From DASQHW01 sp038238245 (GTDB taxonomy: Bacteria > Actinomycetota > Acidimicrobiia > IMCC26256 > PALSA-610): a stretch of 64,000 nucleotides of DNA. Below the pieces are notes generated by a model. The model searched no databases. It worked only from the letters and a program-made list of their open reading frames with translations, and was not told where the DNA came from. Below are positions 41,543 to 49,212 of the stretch, in pieces; the stretch's first letter is position 1; every line of letters starts with the position of its first letter. Where the stretch lies: NCBI GenBank assembly GCA_038238245.1, contig JBBRXX010000002.1, forward strand, positions 124,001 through 188,000, in the 5' to 3' direction. A program made the position numbers and the translations under genes.

Positions 41543-42700
41543 ATGAGCCCGACCGTCACTGATCCGGACGTCCGGCGCGAGCTCGTCGAGACGGTTCGCC
41601 GCTTCGTCGCCCGCGAGGTCGTTCCCGTCGCGTCCGAGATGGAGCACGCGGACACGTATCCGGAGCGCATCGTGGCGCAGATGAAAGAGCTCGGCCTGTT
41701 CGGCATCACGATCCCGAACGAGTACGGCGGCCTCGGTCTCGACTTGCTCACCTACATCGGTGTCGTCGAGGAGCTTGCGTACGGCTGGATGTCGCTGTCG
41801 GGCATCGTGAACACCCACACGATCGCCGCGCATCTCATTGCGCACCACGGCACCGAGGTGCAGAAACAGCGCTGGCTCCCGCGTCTCGCAACCGGGGAGA
41901 TCCGGGGTTGTCTGTCGCTCTCCGAAGCCGATTCGGGAAGCGACACGCGGAACATCGCGTGCCGCGCCGTGCGGGACGGTGAGGAATACGTGATCACCGG
42001 CACGAAGATGTGGGTGACCAACGGCGAGCGGGCGGGGATCGTCGCCCTCGCGGCGCGTACCGAAGAAGGCATCTCGTGCTTCGTCGTGGAAAAGGAGCCC
42101 GGCGAGAAGTTCGGCGGTATCACAGTGAGCCGCAACATCGGCAAGCTCGGATACAAGGGCATCGAAACGGTGGAGATGCAGTATGACGGTCACCGCATGC
42201 CCGCGGACACGATGCTCGGCGATCCCGGACGTGGGCTCTCCTACATTCTCGGCGCGCTCGAGGTCGGCCGCATCAACATCGCGGCGCGCGCCGTGGGCGT
42301 GGCACGCGCCGCGTTCGATGCTGCGCTGACCTACGCACAAGAGCGTCGGACGATGGGCAAGGCCATCGGCGAGCACCAGGCCATCCAGCTGAAGCTCGCC
42401 GACATGGCGACGAAGCTCGAAGCTGCCCGCCTGCTCACGAAGTCGGCGGCCGAGCGGAAACAGTCCGGCGAACGTGCCGATGTGGAGGCCGGTATGGCGA
42501 AGCTGTTCGCGAGCGAGGCGGCGTTCGAGATCGCCACCGACGCGATGCGCATTCACGGCGGCGTCGGCTACACGACCGAGCTTCCGGTCGAGCGCTACTA
42601 CCGCGACGCGCCGTTGATGATCATCGGCGAGGGCACCAACGAGATCCAGCGTCTCGTGATCGCGCGCGGCTTGCTCGCGCGCGCCGCCGCGAGGCAATAG
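41543..42700 (+). CDS. Acyl-CoA dehydrogenase
   Basis: 385 residues, standard length. It has LSEADSGSDTRNIACRA (flavin/substrate loop), TKMWVTNGERAGI, and the C-terminal LPVERYYRDAPLMIIGEGT with NEIQRLVIARGLL, including the expected catalytic Glu. It is an FAD enzyme that introduces an alpha-beta double bond into acyl-CoAs, passing electrons to ETF. It lies near the MaoC hydratase and could supply its substrate; chain-length preference is unknown. Confidence 0.94.
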   Translation: MSPTVTDPDVRRELVETVRRFVAREVVPVASEMEHADTYPERIVAQMKELGLFGITIPNEYGGLGLDLLTYIGVVEELAYGWMSLSGIVNTHTIAAHLIAHHGTEVQKQRWLPRLATGEIRGCLSLSEADSGSDTRNIACRAVRDGEEYVITGTKMWVTNGERAGIVALAARTEEGISCFVVEKEPGEKFGGITVSRNIGKLGYKGIETVEMQYDGHRMPADTMLGDPGRGLSYILGALEVGRINIAARAVGVARAAFDAALTYAQERRTMGKAIGEHQAIQLKLADMATKLEAARLLTKSAAERKQSGERADVEAGMAKLFASEAAFEIATDAMRIHGGVGYTTELPVERYYRDAPLMIIGEGTNEIQRLVIARGLLARAAARQ

Positions 42701-42859
42701 GCCCGGCCGATCAGCTCGCTGTAGTGGGCAACGTTCTCCCCGGGTGAGCGCACCCGGCATCCCTTAAGAGGTCCTGAGGACCCGCCGATGCGATGCATGA
42801 CGAGTCCGCAACCGGCACGGTGTCGTACCGAAGCGGTCCGCCCGGACGAAGGGACGACG
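42701..42859. other. Intergenic region with two hairpins
   Basis: CCGGGT-GAGCGC-ACCCGG (42740-42757) and GGTCC-TGA-GGACC (42769-42781) follow the acyl-CoA dehydrogenase stop. The first is a plausible terminator without a U tract. Confidence 0.4.
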
Positions 42860-43261
42860 ATGACGAACCCCTACGAGCCGCAGCCGGCGCCGCCGGGCCC
42901 AGGCGGTCACGCCGCGCAGACCTTCGAGCCGCCCGTCCCGCCGCCGTACCCGTCGCCCCAGCAACCGGGTTCACCGCCCGGCTACTACTACGGGCCTCCC
43001 GCCGCGCAGAAGCAGACGACGAACGGTTTTGCCATTGCCTCGATCGTGCTCGGCATCGTCTGGATCTACTGGATCGGGTCCATCCTCGCGCTCGTGTTCG
43101 GTTACATCGCAAAGAAGCAGATCGAACAGGCAAACGGAAGAGAGGGCGGCGGCGGGATGGCACCCGCCGGCATCGTGCTCGGCTGGGTCGGCGTCGGATT
43201 CTTCGCATTGCTGATGGTCATTCTGATGATCTCGGCCGCAACCCGCCCGCACAACACCTGA
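42860..43261 (+). CDS. DUF4190-type membrane protein
   Basis: 133 residues. A Pro/Gly/Tyr-rich cytosolic N-terminus (about 1-53) precedes two membrane helices (NGFAIASIVLGIVWIYWIGS and the C-terminal APAGIVLGWVGVGFFALLMV) separated by GYIAKKQIEQANGREGG, the usual DUF4190 pattern. Function unknown. ATG 42860 has AAGGGA 5 nt upstream; an in-frame ATG at 42788 is less likely. Confidence 0.85.
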   Translation: MTNPYEPQPAPPGPGGHAAQTFEPPVPPPYPSPQQPGSPPGYYYGPPAAQKQTTNGFAIASIVLGIVWIYWIGSILALVFGYIAKKQIEQANGREGGGGMAPAGIVLGWVGVGFFALLMVILMISAATRPHNT

Positions 43262-43357
43262 GGTCTGGTGCGTCCGCCGAGACTTCGGCGACCGCGTCTC
43301 TCACGACGCGCCGCTCGCGCGGTCGCGTTCAGTTGACCGCGGCCGCTGTGGCCGTCC

Positions 43358-43370
43358 TAGCCTCCCTCGC
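43358..43370 (+). promoter_or_regulatory. Leaderless promoter (-10 TAGCCT) for the MaoC gene
   Basis: TAGCCT at 43358-43363, 7 nt before GTG 43371; no Shine-Dalgarno sequence. Confidence 0.55.
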
Positions 43371-43877
43371 GTGACGACCTACGACCGCCCGTTCGGGCGC
43401 CTCTACGAAGATTTTGAACCCGGCGACGTCTACAAGCATTGGCCGGGCAAGACCATCACCGAGTACGACGACCACCTGTTCTGCATGATCACGATGAACC
43501 ATCATCCGCTCCATACGGATGCGTGGTACGCCGAGACGCAGACCCAGTTCGGCAAGAACGTCGTGGTCGGCAATCTCGTGTACTCGCTGGTTCTCGGCAT
43601 GTCCGTGCCGGACGTCAGCGGCGCGGCCATCGCGAATCTCGAGGTGGAATCGCTGCAGCACAAGATGCCCACGTTCCACGGCGACACGATCTACGCCGAG
43701 ACCAAAGTGCTCGAGAAGAAGGAGTCTCGAAGCAAGCCCGACCGCGGGATCGTCGCGGTCGAGACGCGGGGCTACAACCAACGCGGCGAAGAGGTCTGCT
43801 ACTTCCGGCGGCGTGTCATGGTGCCCAAGCGCGATGCGGTGAAGGCGCGCCTGCGTCCCTACTCGGCGCCGGAGTAG
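43371..43877 (+). CDS. MaoC-family (R)-enoyl-CoA hydratase; mesaconyl-CoA hydratase candidate
   Basis: 168-residue hotdog-fold hydratase. It has GRLYEDFEPGDVYKHWPGK, the catalytic region ITMNHHPLHTDAWYAET (His/Asp type hydratase motif) and VVGNLVYSLVLGMSVPDVSG. The sequence pattern resembles the small MaoC proteins that sit with CoA-ester lyases in actinobacterial ethylmalonyl-CoA gene sets, where they hydrate mesaconyl-CoA. That specificity is inference. Confidence 0.86.
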   Translation: MTTYDRPFGRLYEDFEPGDVYKHWPGKTITEYDDHLFCMITMNHHPLHTDAWYAETQTQFGKNVVVGNLVYSLVLGMSVPDVSGAAIANLEVESLQHKMPTFHGDTIYAETKVLEKKESRSKPDRGIVAVETRGYNQRGEEVCYFRRRVMVPKRDAVKARLRPYSAPE

Positions 43878-43888
43878 ACATCCCCGCC

Positions 43889-44359
43889 ATGCGGGATGCG
43901 GACGATCGGTCCTTCGCGAATCGCCTGCCCGTCGACGATTGCCTGTTCTGCGCGATCGTCGCGGGCAGCGCAGCCGCGCACGTTGTTTCCGACGAGCCGG
44001 ACGTCGTTGCCTTCCTCGACATCCGGCCCGTCTTCAAGGGACACGTCCTCGTCGTGCCGCGGGCCCACATCGTCACGCTGCCCGAGCTGCCGACCGCGCT
44101 GCTCACCGCCCTATTCACCGTGGTGCAGCGGTGCGCGGCCGCGATGGTCGAGGGTCTCGGCGCGCAGGGTTCCTGGGTGGCCCAGAACAACGTCGTCAGC
44201 CAGGCCGTGCCGCATGTGCACGTCCACGTCGTGCCACGCACCAAGGGCGACGGCTTGCGCGGCTTCTTCTGGCCCCGGCAGAAGTACGCGTCCGAGGCGG
44301 AGATGGAGCAGTACGCCGATCGCCTCCGGGAGGCGTTGCGCGCCGATACGGGAGAATGA
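43889..44359 (+). CDS. HIT-family nucleotide-binding hydrolase
   Basis: 156 residues. It has DDCLFCAIVAGSAAAHVVSD (Cys pair), LDIRPVFKGHVLVVPRAHI and the histidine triad PHVHVHVVPR. HIT proteins cleave nucleoside phosphoramidates or dinucleotides. It lies 11 bp after the MaoC stop, so it is probably co-transcribed. Confidence 0.92.
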   Translation: MRDADDRSFANRLPVDDCLFCAIVAGSAAAHVVSDEPDVVAFLDIRPVFKGHVLVVPRAHIVTLPELPTALLTALFTVVQRCAAAMVEGLGAQGSWVAQNNVVSQAVPHVHVHVVPRTKGDGLRGFFWPRQKYASEAEMEQYADRLREALRADTGE

Positions 44360-44764
44360 TTGCTTCATTTCGTCCGGTCATGGTCTCGGCGGCTTCAGAG
44401 ACGCATACGCGTGCCCGACCTGCCGGCACAGAAAACGGCCCCGACGGGCGGGGACCGTCGGGGCCGTCTCGAATACGGGAGTGGATGGGCAGGCATCGTG
44501 CTGCCTGCCATCCGCCCGGGTACCCGGCGATGCGCCGGTCAAAACCTGTCGTACGTGAGTCGACGTGTCCCGGGCCACGCGACCGTGACCCGGCGTCCCC
44601 GCGGGAACCGCACCCGAAGCCACGACTCGGCCCCTTGGCAACTATTTTTGTTGGGAATAGGTTGCTTTCGTCGAGCCGCCTGGGCGTCTGCTGCGCCCCG
44701 CTCTCGGATGTCCCGGGCGGCCCGGCCTCACTTGGCCTCGGCGGGCGCGGCGCGCTCGGAGCCG
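44360..44764 (-). ncRNA. Structured non-coding stretch; candidate RNA or long 3' UTR
   Basis: No convincing protein gene is present in these 405 bp. It holds several strong hairpins: 44638-44665 (AT-rich, GCAACTATT with AATAGGTTGC), 44526-44540 (CCGGCG-ATG-CGCCGG), palindrome CCGGGTACCCGG (44517-44528), 44483-44513 (12 bp with one bulge) and the 13-bp stem at 44435-44467. The last, read on the minus strand, ends in TTTTC, as an intrinsic terminator would. I cannot match it to a known RNA family. Confidence 0.35.
44435..44467 (-). terminator. Intrinsic terminator (minus strand)
   Basis: Perfect 13-bp stem (44435-44447 with 44455-44467, core ACGGCCCCGACGG) with a 7-nt loop. On the minus strand it is followed by TTTTCTG. 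It could end the SnoaL transcript or a separate small RNA; for the plus-strand HIT gene it lacks a U tract. Confidence 0.65.
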
Positions 44765-45136
44765 TTACTCGCCACCCCGTTTGCGGGTCTCGACGCTGAC
44801 AATGAGTCCGTCTTCAAGGATGCACTGCGCTTCGTAATGGACTGCCGACGGTTCGCCGTCATCGCCGCGCTGGACGAGCTGGCCGTGTCCGGTGACGGTC
44901 CCGTCATCCGCAACGGTGACGCCTTCGACCGTCATATAGCGGGGTCCTAGGAACTGGTCGTCGATGTCGTGCATCTCGCGGATGCCGTCGTGGCCTCTGT
45001 AGAGGGCGCGCCCCGGTCGAGTGAGCGGACGCCACTCGACGTTGGGATCCATGTGCGCGACGACGTCATCCATGCGGCCGTCGCGTTGGGCTTCCAACAT
45101 CCCGCGCACCACTGAGACCGCGTCGTGCTCCGCCAC
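44765..45136 (-). CDS. SnoaL/NTF2-like protein
   Basis: 123 residues: VVRGMLEAQRDGRMDDVVAHM, DPNVEWRPLTRPGRALYRGH and IREMHDIDDQFLGPRYMTVE, a typical SnoaL-like polyketide cyclase/ketosteroid isomerase-type cone fold. No catalytic assignment is possible. It starts at GTG 45136 with AGAGGA 4 nt upstream. Confidence 0.82.
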   Translation of the reverse strand: MAEHDAVSVVRGMLEAQRDGRMDDVVAHMDPNVEWRPLTRPGRALYRGHDGIREMHDIDDQFLGPRYMTVEGVTVADDGTVTGHGQLVQRGDDGEPSAVHYEAQCILEDGLIVSVETRKRGGE

Positions 45137-45253
45137 ATTCCTCTATTGGCAGGCGCAACCGATACCTGAGGGAACGTGCCAGCATCAAAAACTTCGTGCA
45201 GGCGGCCCGTGGTCGTCGGCGCCATCGCTGCCGCCGAGGATGATCAGCCCGAC

Positions 45254-45259
45254 TAGATT
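45254..45259 (+). promoter_or_regulatory. -10 box (TAGATT) of the fluoride riboswitch transcript
   Basis: TAGATT at 45254-45259 would place the 5' end at about 45266, right at the aptamer's first stem. No clear -35 is seen. Confidence 0.5.
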
Positions 45260-45266
45260 GACGCCC

Positions 45267-45345
45267 GGATGGCGATGGGGCTCGCCGAGAACCGCGGCAC
45301 ACGCTGCTGATAGCTCCTACTAGGTCACGAATACCTGGGAGGAGC
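45267..45345 (+). promoter_or_regulatory. Fluoride riboswitch (crcB motif) upstream of crcB
   Basis: It contains the crcB-motif conserved parts: GGCGATGG (45271-45278), CTCGCC, ACCGC (45291-45295) and CTGATAGCTCCTAC (45307-45320). The conserved GCTCCT (45313-45318) is complementary to AGGAGC (45340-45345), which overlaps the ribosome-binding site of crcB. This suggests translational control: without fluoride the aptamer's 3' strand would mask the ribosome site. Confidence 0.88.
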
Positions 45346-45346
45346 C

Positions 45347-45706
45347 ATGCGGTTCTTTTGGGTCGGGCTTGCGGGCGCGGTCGGTTCGATCGCCCGATAT
45401 GCGATTGGCCTCGGCGTCGACCAGTCCCACTTCCCATGGGCGACGCTCGGCATCAACCTGTCGGGAGCGTTCATCCTCGGGCTGTTTCTGACGGTCGCGC
45501 TCGGGCAACTGTCGGTCGCCGTGATGACGCCGATAGCTGTCGGCTTGATCGGCGGGTTCACCACGTTCTCAACATTCGCGTGGGATGGCGTCACCCTCAG
45601 CCGGAACGGGCGGCCCGGAGTGGCGCTGGTGTACGTCGCCGCATCGGTCGTCGGCGGATTGACCTTGGCGTGGTTCGGCCATCTGCTCGGGCAGGCCATT
45701 CGCTGA
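45347..45706 (+). CDS. crcB: Fluoride ion channel/exporter CrcB (Fluc)
   Basis: 119-residue membrane protein with four helices. It has the CrcB signatures MRFFWVGLAGAVGSIARYAIG, GINLSGAFILGLF and GGFTTFSTFAWDG (Phe-box and polar track). It is a dual-topology dimer that exports fluoride; only one copy is in the window. GGAGG lies 4 nt before ATG 45347, and the fluoride riboswitch precedes it. Confidence 0.94.
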   Translation: MRFFWVGLAGAVGSIARYAIGLGVDQSHFPWATLGINLSGAFILGLFLTVALGQLSVAVMTPIAVGLIGGFTTFSTFAWDGVTLSRNGRPGVALVYVAASVVGGLTLAWFGHLLGQAIR

Positions 45707-45737
45707 CCACGTGAGCCAAGTACGTCCGCGCCCGCGC

Positions 45738-45773
45738 TTGACGTTGGCAACGATGTAATGATGTAATCATCAT
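45738..45773 (+). promoter_or_regulatory. Promoter and repeat operator of the RHH-like gene
   Basis: TTGACG (45738-45743) and TGTAAT (45762-45767) are spaced by 18 bp, with the ATG 6 nt after the -10. Two tandem copies of GATGTAAT (45752-45759, 45760-45767) and the inverted repeat ATGATG-TAAT-CATCAT (45758-45773) overlap it. Confidence 0.6.
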
Positions 45774-46301
45774 ATGCGTGGAAGCATCGATCTCTCGACC
45801 CTGGCCGGCTGGTTCGCCGGACGGCTGCCCGACGACTGGTTCACCGGCGCTCCCGACGTGCGCGCCGATCGCGAAGAGATCCTCGTGGTCGGCACGCTCG
45901 CCGAGCCCGAGTATCCCGACGGTGCCGACGAGCCCGCCCGTGCCGCGGCCCGCCGGGCCCGCATCCAGCGGTTCCGTGAGGACACGCGGGATCAGCGCAT
46001 GAAGATCGCCGATGAAGCCGAGCACCGCACGGGCCGGAAGGTTGCGTGGGGCGCGCGGTGCGGCGACGAGGAGCGCGTCTTCACGAGCCTGGCCGTTCCC
46101 GTCATGACGCGCTTGCGCATGCCCGAGCGTCAGGTGCTCGACACGCTGGTAGGCGCCGGCGTCGCGCGTAGTCGCTCCGACGCACTCGCGTGGTGTGTCC
46201 GCCTGGTGCGCGATCACGAGGGCGAATGGATCGATCAACTGCGCGACGCGCTCGTCGCGGTCGAAGAGGCTCGCAACTGCGGCCCGACGCCCGCGGCTTA
46301 G
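45774..46301 (+). CDS. Ribbon-helix-helix-like regulator, unknown role
   Basis: 175 residues. The N-terminal part (1-60) has no recognised motif, although WFAGRLPDDWFTGAPDV is aromatic rich. Residues 61-85 are a basic helix. Residues about 108-147 look like an RHH/CopG domain: VMTRLRMPERQVLDTLVGAG then VARSRSDALAWCVRLV. The tandem repeats and the inverted repeat in its own promoter fit an autorepressor. It converges on the ABC-2 transporter with a 4-nt stop overlap. It could be an antitoxin-like protein, but no toxin gene is adjacent. Confidence 0.65.
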   Translation: MRGSIDLSTLAGWFAGRLPDDWFTGAPDVRADREEILVVGTLAEPEYPDGADEPARAAARRARIQRFREDTRDQRMKIADEAEHRTGRKVAWGARCGDEERVFTSLAVPVMTRLRMPERQVLDTLVGAGVARSRSDALAWCVRLVRDHEGEWIDQLRDALVAVEEARNCGPTPAA

Positions 46302-47122
46302 CTGAGGACACGTTTCTTGAAGCCGTCGATACCGAGCTTCAAGAGGATGGCCGTCGCAGCCAACAACGCGCCGTAGATCGCGACCGCGGGCATGTGCGGC
46401 ACCCCTTTGGTGAGCGCCATGCGCATGCCCTCGCTCATGTACACGAGCGGATTGAGGAGCACCGTCCACTTCAGCCACGCCAGCGGCGCCAGGCTCTTCC
46501 ACGGGTAGTACACCGCGCCGAGAAACGTCATCGGGATCACGAGCAGGCTGAAGATCAATGGCACCTGGCGCGGCTCGACCCGGGTGCCGATGGTCAAGCC
46601 GAGCGCGGCGCTCATCGCGGCCGCGAGCGGGAGCAGCGTGACGAGCGCGAGCCAGTGCACCTTCAGATGCACAGGAGTCGCGGGGATGAGCGCGGCGAGC
46701 GGAAACACGACCAGGGCCGCGATCACCGCCTGGATCGCTCCCGACGCGACCTTCTCCACGGCGACCGCCCACACCGGCATCGGTGCGAGCACGCGGTCCT
46801 CGATCTCGCGCGTGTACCCGAAGTCCTGCACCAGCGGAAGGGCAACTGCCTGCACGCCTTGGAAGATCATCGTGCTCGCGATCACGCCGCCGACGAGCAG
46901 TGTCGAGAACCCGGCGGCATTGCGGCTTCCGCCGATCGCCTCACCGATCTTCGGGAACACGTACGTGAACACGAAGATGAGCAGGAGGGGCTGCATGACC
47001 GTCCGACTCAGGAACATCACGAATTCCTTGCGGAGGACGGCCAGGTCGCGCAGCAAGAGGGCAAGGAACGCGTTGCGCGATGACGTGCGCGAGGTACGAA
47101 CCGTGACGGTGCTCGTGCTCAT
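46298..47122 (-). CDS. ABC-2 type transporter permease (DrrB-like)
   Basis: 274 residues, six predicted helices: LLLIFVFTYVFPKIGEAIGG, GVIASTMIFQGVQAVALPLV, ALVVFPLAALIPATPV and others. EFVMFLSRTVMQPLLLIFVF and the PLVYMSEGMRMALT stretch are typical ABC-2 permease segments. It pairs with the ATPase just upstream by an ATGA overlap. Probable substrates are drugs or lipids. Confidence 0.9.
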   Translation of the reverse strand: MSTSTVTVRTSRTSSRNAFLALLLRDLAVLRKEFVMFLSRTVMQPLLLIFVFTYVFPKIGEAIGGSRNAAGFSTLLVGGVIASTMIFQGVQAVALPLVQDFGYTREIEDRVLAPMPVWAVAVEKVASGAIQAVIAALVVFPLAALIPATPVHLKVHWLALVTLLPLAAAMSAALGLTIGTRVEPRQVPLIFSLLVIPMTFLGAVYYPWKSLAPLAWLKWTVLLNPLVYMSEGMRMALTKGVPHMPAVAIYGALLAATAILLKLGIDGFKKRVLS

Positions 47123-48110
47123 TCGCGCAGCTCCCTTCCGGTCAGACCGATGAACACGGTCTCGAGAGTCGTCTCGGTGATGCCGACGTCCTGTATCTCG
47201 AACCCCGCGTGTTCGGCACGCGTGATGATCTGCGGAAGCGTCGCTCCGCCGTTCCTCGAGTACACATAGACCGTTCCCTCGACGACCCGACCGCCGTCGA
47301 TCCCGGGAGCTCCTCGAGCGCGCGCACGAGCGCGGCCAGGTCGCCCGACGCGTGGATGCGCACCTCGGTGTCGGCGCCGGTCGACCGCTTCAGCGCCGCC
47401 GGGGTGTCGAGCGCGAGGAGTCGCCCGTGATCGATGATCGCGACGCGCTTGCACAGCTGGTCGGCTTCCTCCATGTAGTGCGTCGTGAGCACGATCGTCT
47501 GCCCGTTCCGGTGCAGCTCGCCGATCACATCCCACAGGGCCAGGCGACTCTGCGGATCGAGACCGGAGGTCGGTTCGTCCAGGAAGAGGACGTCCGGGAC
47601 GTGCATGATCGCTCGTGCGACCATCAGGCGCTGGGCCATGCCTCCCGAGAGCTCGGCGACGTTCGCGCGCGCCCGGTCTGCGAGCCGGAACTGCTCGAGC
47701 AGCTCGGTCGTCCGGCCGTGCGCGTCCCGGGCGCCCATCCCGAAGTAGCGGCCGTGGAAGTACAGGTTCTCCGCAACGTCGAGCGCGCGGTCCAGCGTGT
47801 TGGTCTGCGGCACGACGCCGATCACCTGCTTGAGGGTCGCGGGTTGCGCCACCGCGTCGATCCCGCCGACCGTCGCCCGACCGGATGTCGGGATGGCCCG
47901 GGTCGTCAGCATCCCGACGGTGGTCGTCTTGCCCGCGCCGTTGGGGCCGAGCAGCCCGAAGATCTCACCGCGCCGCACGCGCAGGTTGAGGTCATCGACC
48001 GCACGAACGCCGCCGCCCCGTCCGTGAAACACCTTGGTGAGACCTTCGGTCACGATGACGTCGTCGTCGATGCCGGCAGGAGCGTCGTCTCGCGATGCGT
48101 CGACTGCCAT
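47119..48110 (-). CDS. ABC transporter ATPase (DrrA-like), split by a frameshift
   Basis: Residues up to about 270 read normally: Walker A GPNGAGKTTTV, signature LSGGMAQRLMVARAIM, Walker B VLFLDEPTSGLD and the IVLTTHYMEEAD switch. At 47301-47310 (TCCCGGGAGC) the frame breaks. The original frame continues with a basic non-homologous tail to 47142. The -1 frame instead gives IDGGRVVEGTVYVYSRNGG, then ITETTLETVFIGLTG, and stops at 47119 in an ATGA overlap with the permease. That second frame is the true C-terminus, so one C or G seems missing. This is either an assembly error or a recent mutation. TAGGAT and a hairpin over the AGGGGA ribosome site precede ATG 48110. Confidence 0.85.
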
Positions 48111-48306
48111 GGCATCCCCTTTCGGAGGGGCGATCCTACGACGGCAAAAGCTGGGCGGCGCTCCGGCCAGAGCGTGTCGCGGCCGTCACCTTTTGTGGCA
48201 ACGAGGCCACGCGCGCACTGATGTTGTTGTGAGAACGCGCGACGATGAGAGCAATGAGCCTGGGCTGCAATACCGCGCGTGGCGTCGCTGACGACCAAGG
48301 ACCCTG

Positions 48307-48342
48307 TTGACCGCCGGCCATGGGTGGGTATCCTCACCGCCA
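48307..48342 (+). promoter_or_regulatory. Promoter for the MBL-fold gene at 48343
   Basis: TTGACC (48307-48312) and TATCCT (48329-48334) have a 16-bp spacer, and ATG 48343 follows 8 nt later; leaderless layout. The rest of 48111-48306 shows no gene. Confidence 0.6.
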
Positions 48343-49212
48343 ATGTCCGGGGGGATTCGCGTTGTGTTCAACGGTGTTCGCGGTTCGACGCCGTGCGCCG
48401 GTGGCGCTTACGCGCGGTATGGCGGGAATTCGTCGAGCGTCGCTCTCGAGGCCGACGGCTCGCCACCGATCCTGTTCGATCTGGGGACGGGTCTGCGCCC
48501 GTACGGCGCGCGCTGCCAGGACGAATTCCACGGCTCGGTGCTGCTCTCGCATCTGCACTGGGACCACGTGCAGGGCATTCCGTTCTTCACGCCCCTGCAT
48601 CGGGAGGGCTCGGCCGTCGACATCTACGGCCCGCGCCAGTCGCAGGGCCCGCTGGGCGAAGTCTTCGCCCAGATGATGCGGCCGCCGTTCTTTCCGATCA
48701 CGCCTTCGCAGCTCGCCGGCAACGTCCGGTTCCACGACACCGGCGACGACGACTTCCCGGTCGGCTTCGCCAAGGTGCGATCCCGTTGGGTTCGTCACGT
48801 CGGCCCCACACTCGGCTTTCGCGTCGACTGGAACGGCGTGTCGGTCGCGTACATCCCCGATCACGGGCCGGGGTGCAGCCCGGACGACCCCGACGACTAC
48901 GTGCCGCATGAAGTGCTCGAGCTGTGCGACGGCGCCGATCTCCTGATTCACGATGCCCAGCACACCCACGCGGAGTACGGGCCGAAGCGTCATTGGGGCC
49001 ACTGCACGATCGAGTACGCGGTCCACGTTGCGCGTGAGTCCGGTGTGCATCGGCTCGCGCTCTTCCACCACGATCCCGTGCACAACGACGACGATCTCGA
49101 CGTCATCTTGCGGGACGCCCAAGATCACGCGTGCCGCGTGAACGCGCCGGAAGTTGTGGCTGCGTCCGAGGGATTGGAGCTCGCGCTCTCGCCGGTCGCG
49201 CCGAGAGCGTAA
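48343..49212 (+). CDS. MBL-fold phosphodiesterase-like hydrolase
   Basis: 289 residues. It begins MSGGIRVVFNGVRGSTPC, as in MBL proteins related to ribonuclease Z and PhoD-like cyclic nucleotide phosphodiesterases; the metal motif is SHLHWDHVQGIPFFTP, with IPDHGP, LLIHDAQHT and the late FHHDPVH. Cofactor is probably two metals. It stops in a TAATG overlap with the flavin reductase gene. Confidence 0.88.
   Translation: MSGGIRVVFNGVRGSTPCAGGAYARYGGNSSSVALEADGSPPILFDLGTGLRPYGARCQDEFHGSVLLSHLHWDHVQGIPFFTPLHREGSAVDIYGPRQSQGPLGEVFAQMMRPPFFPITPSQLAGNVRFHDTGDDDFPVGFAKVRSRWVRHVGPTLGFRVDWNGVSVAYIPDHGPGCSPDDPDDYVPHEVLELCDGADLLIHDAQHTHAEYGPKRHWGHCTIEYAVHVARESGVHRLALFHHDPVHNDDDLDVILRDAQDHACRVNAPEVVAASEGLELALSPVAPRA

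Noticed and set aside
42788..42859. Longer start for the DUF4190 protein
   Set aside because: The extra 24 residues look like non-coding translation, and ATG 42860 has a ribosome site.
44378..44641. 87-codon minus-strand ORF in the non-coding stretch
   Set aside because: It runs across the perfect terminator hairpin and has shadow-like composition.
45774..46301. Toxin-antitoxin pair
   Set aside because: Only the regulator-like gene is present; the adjacent convergent gene is an ABC permease, not a toxin.
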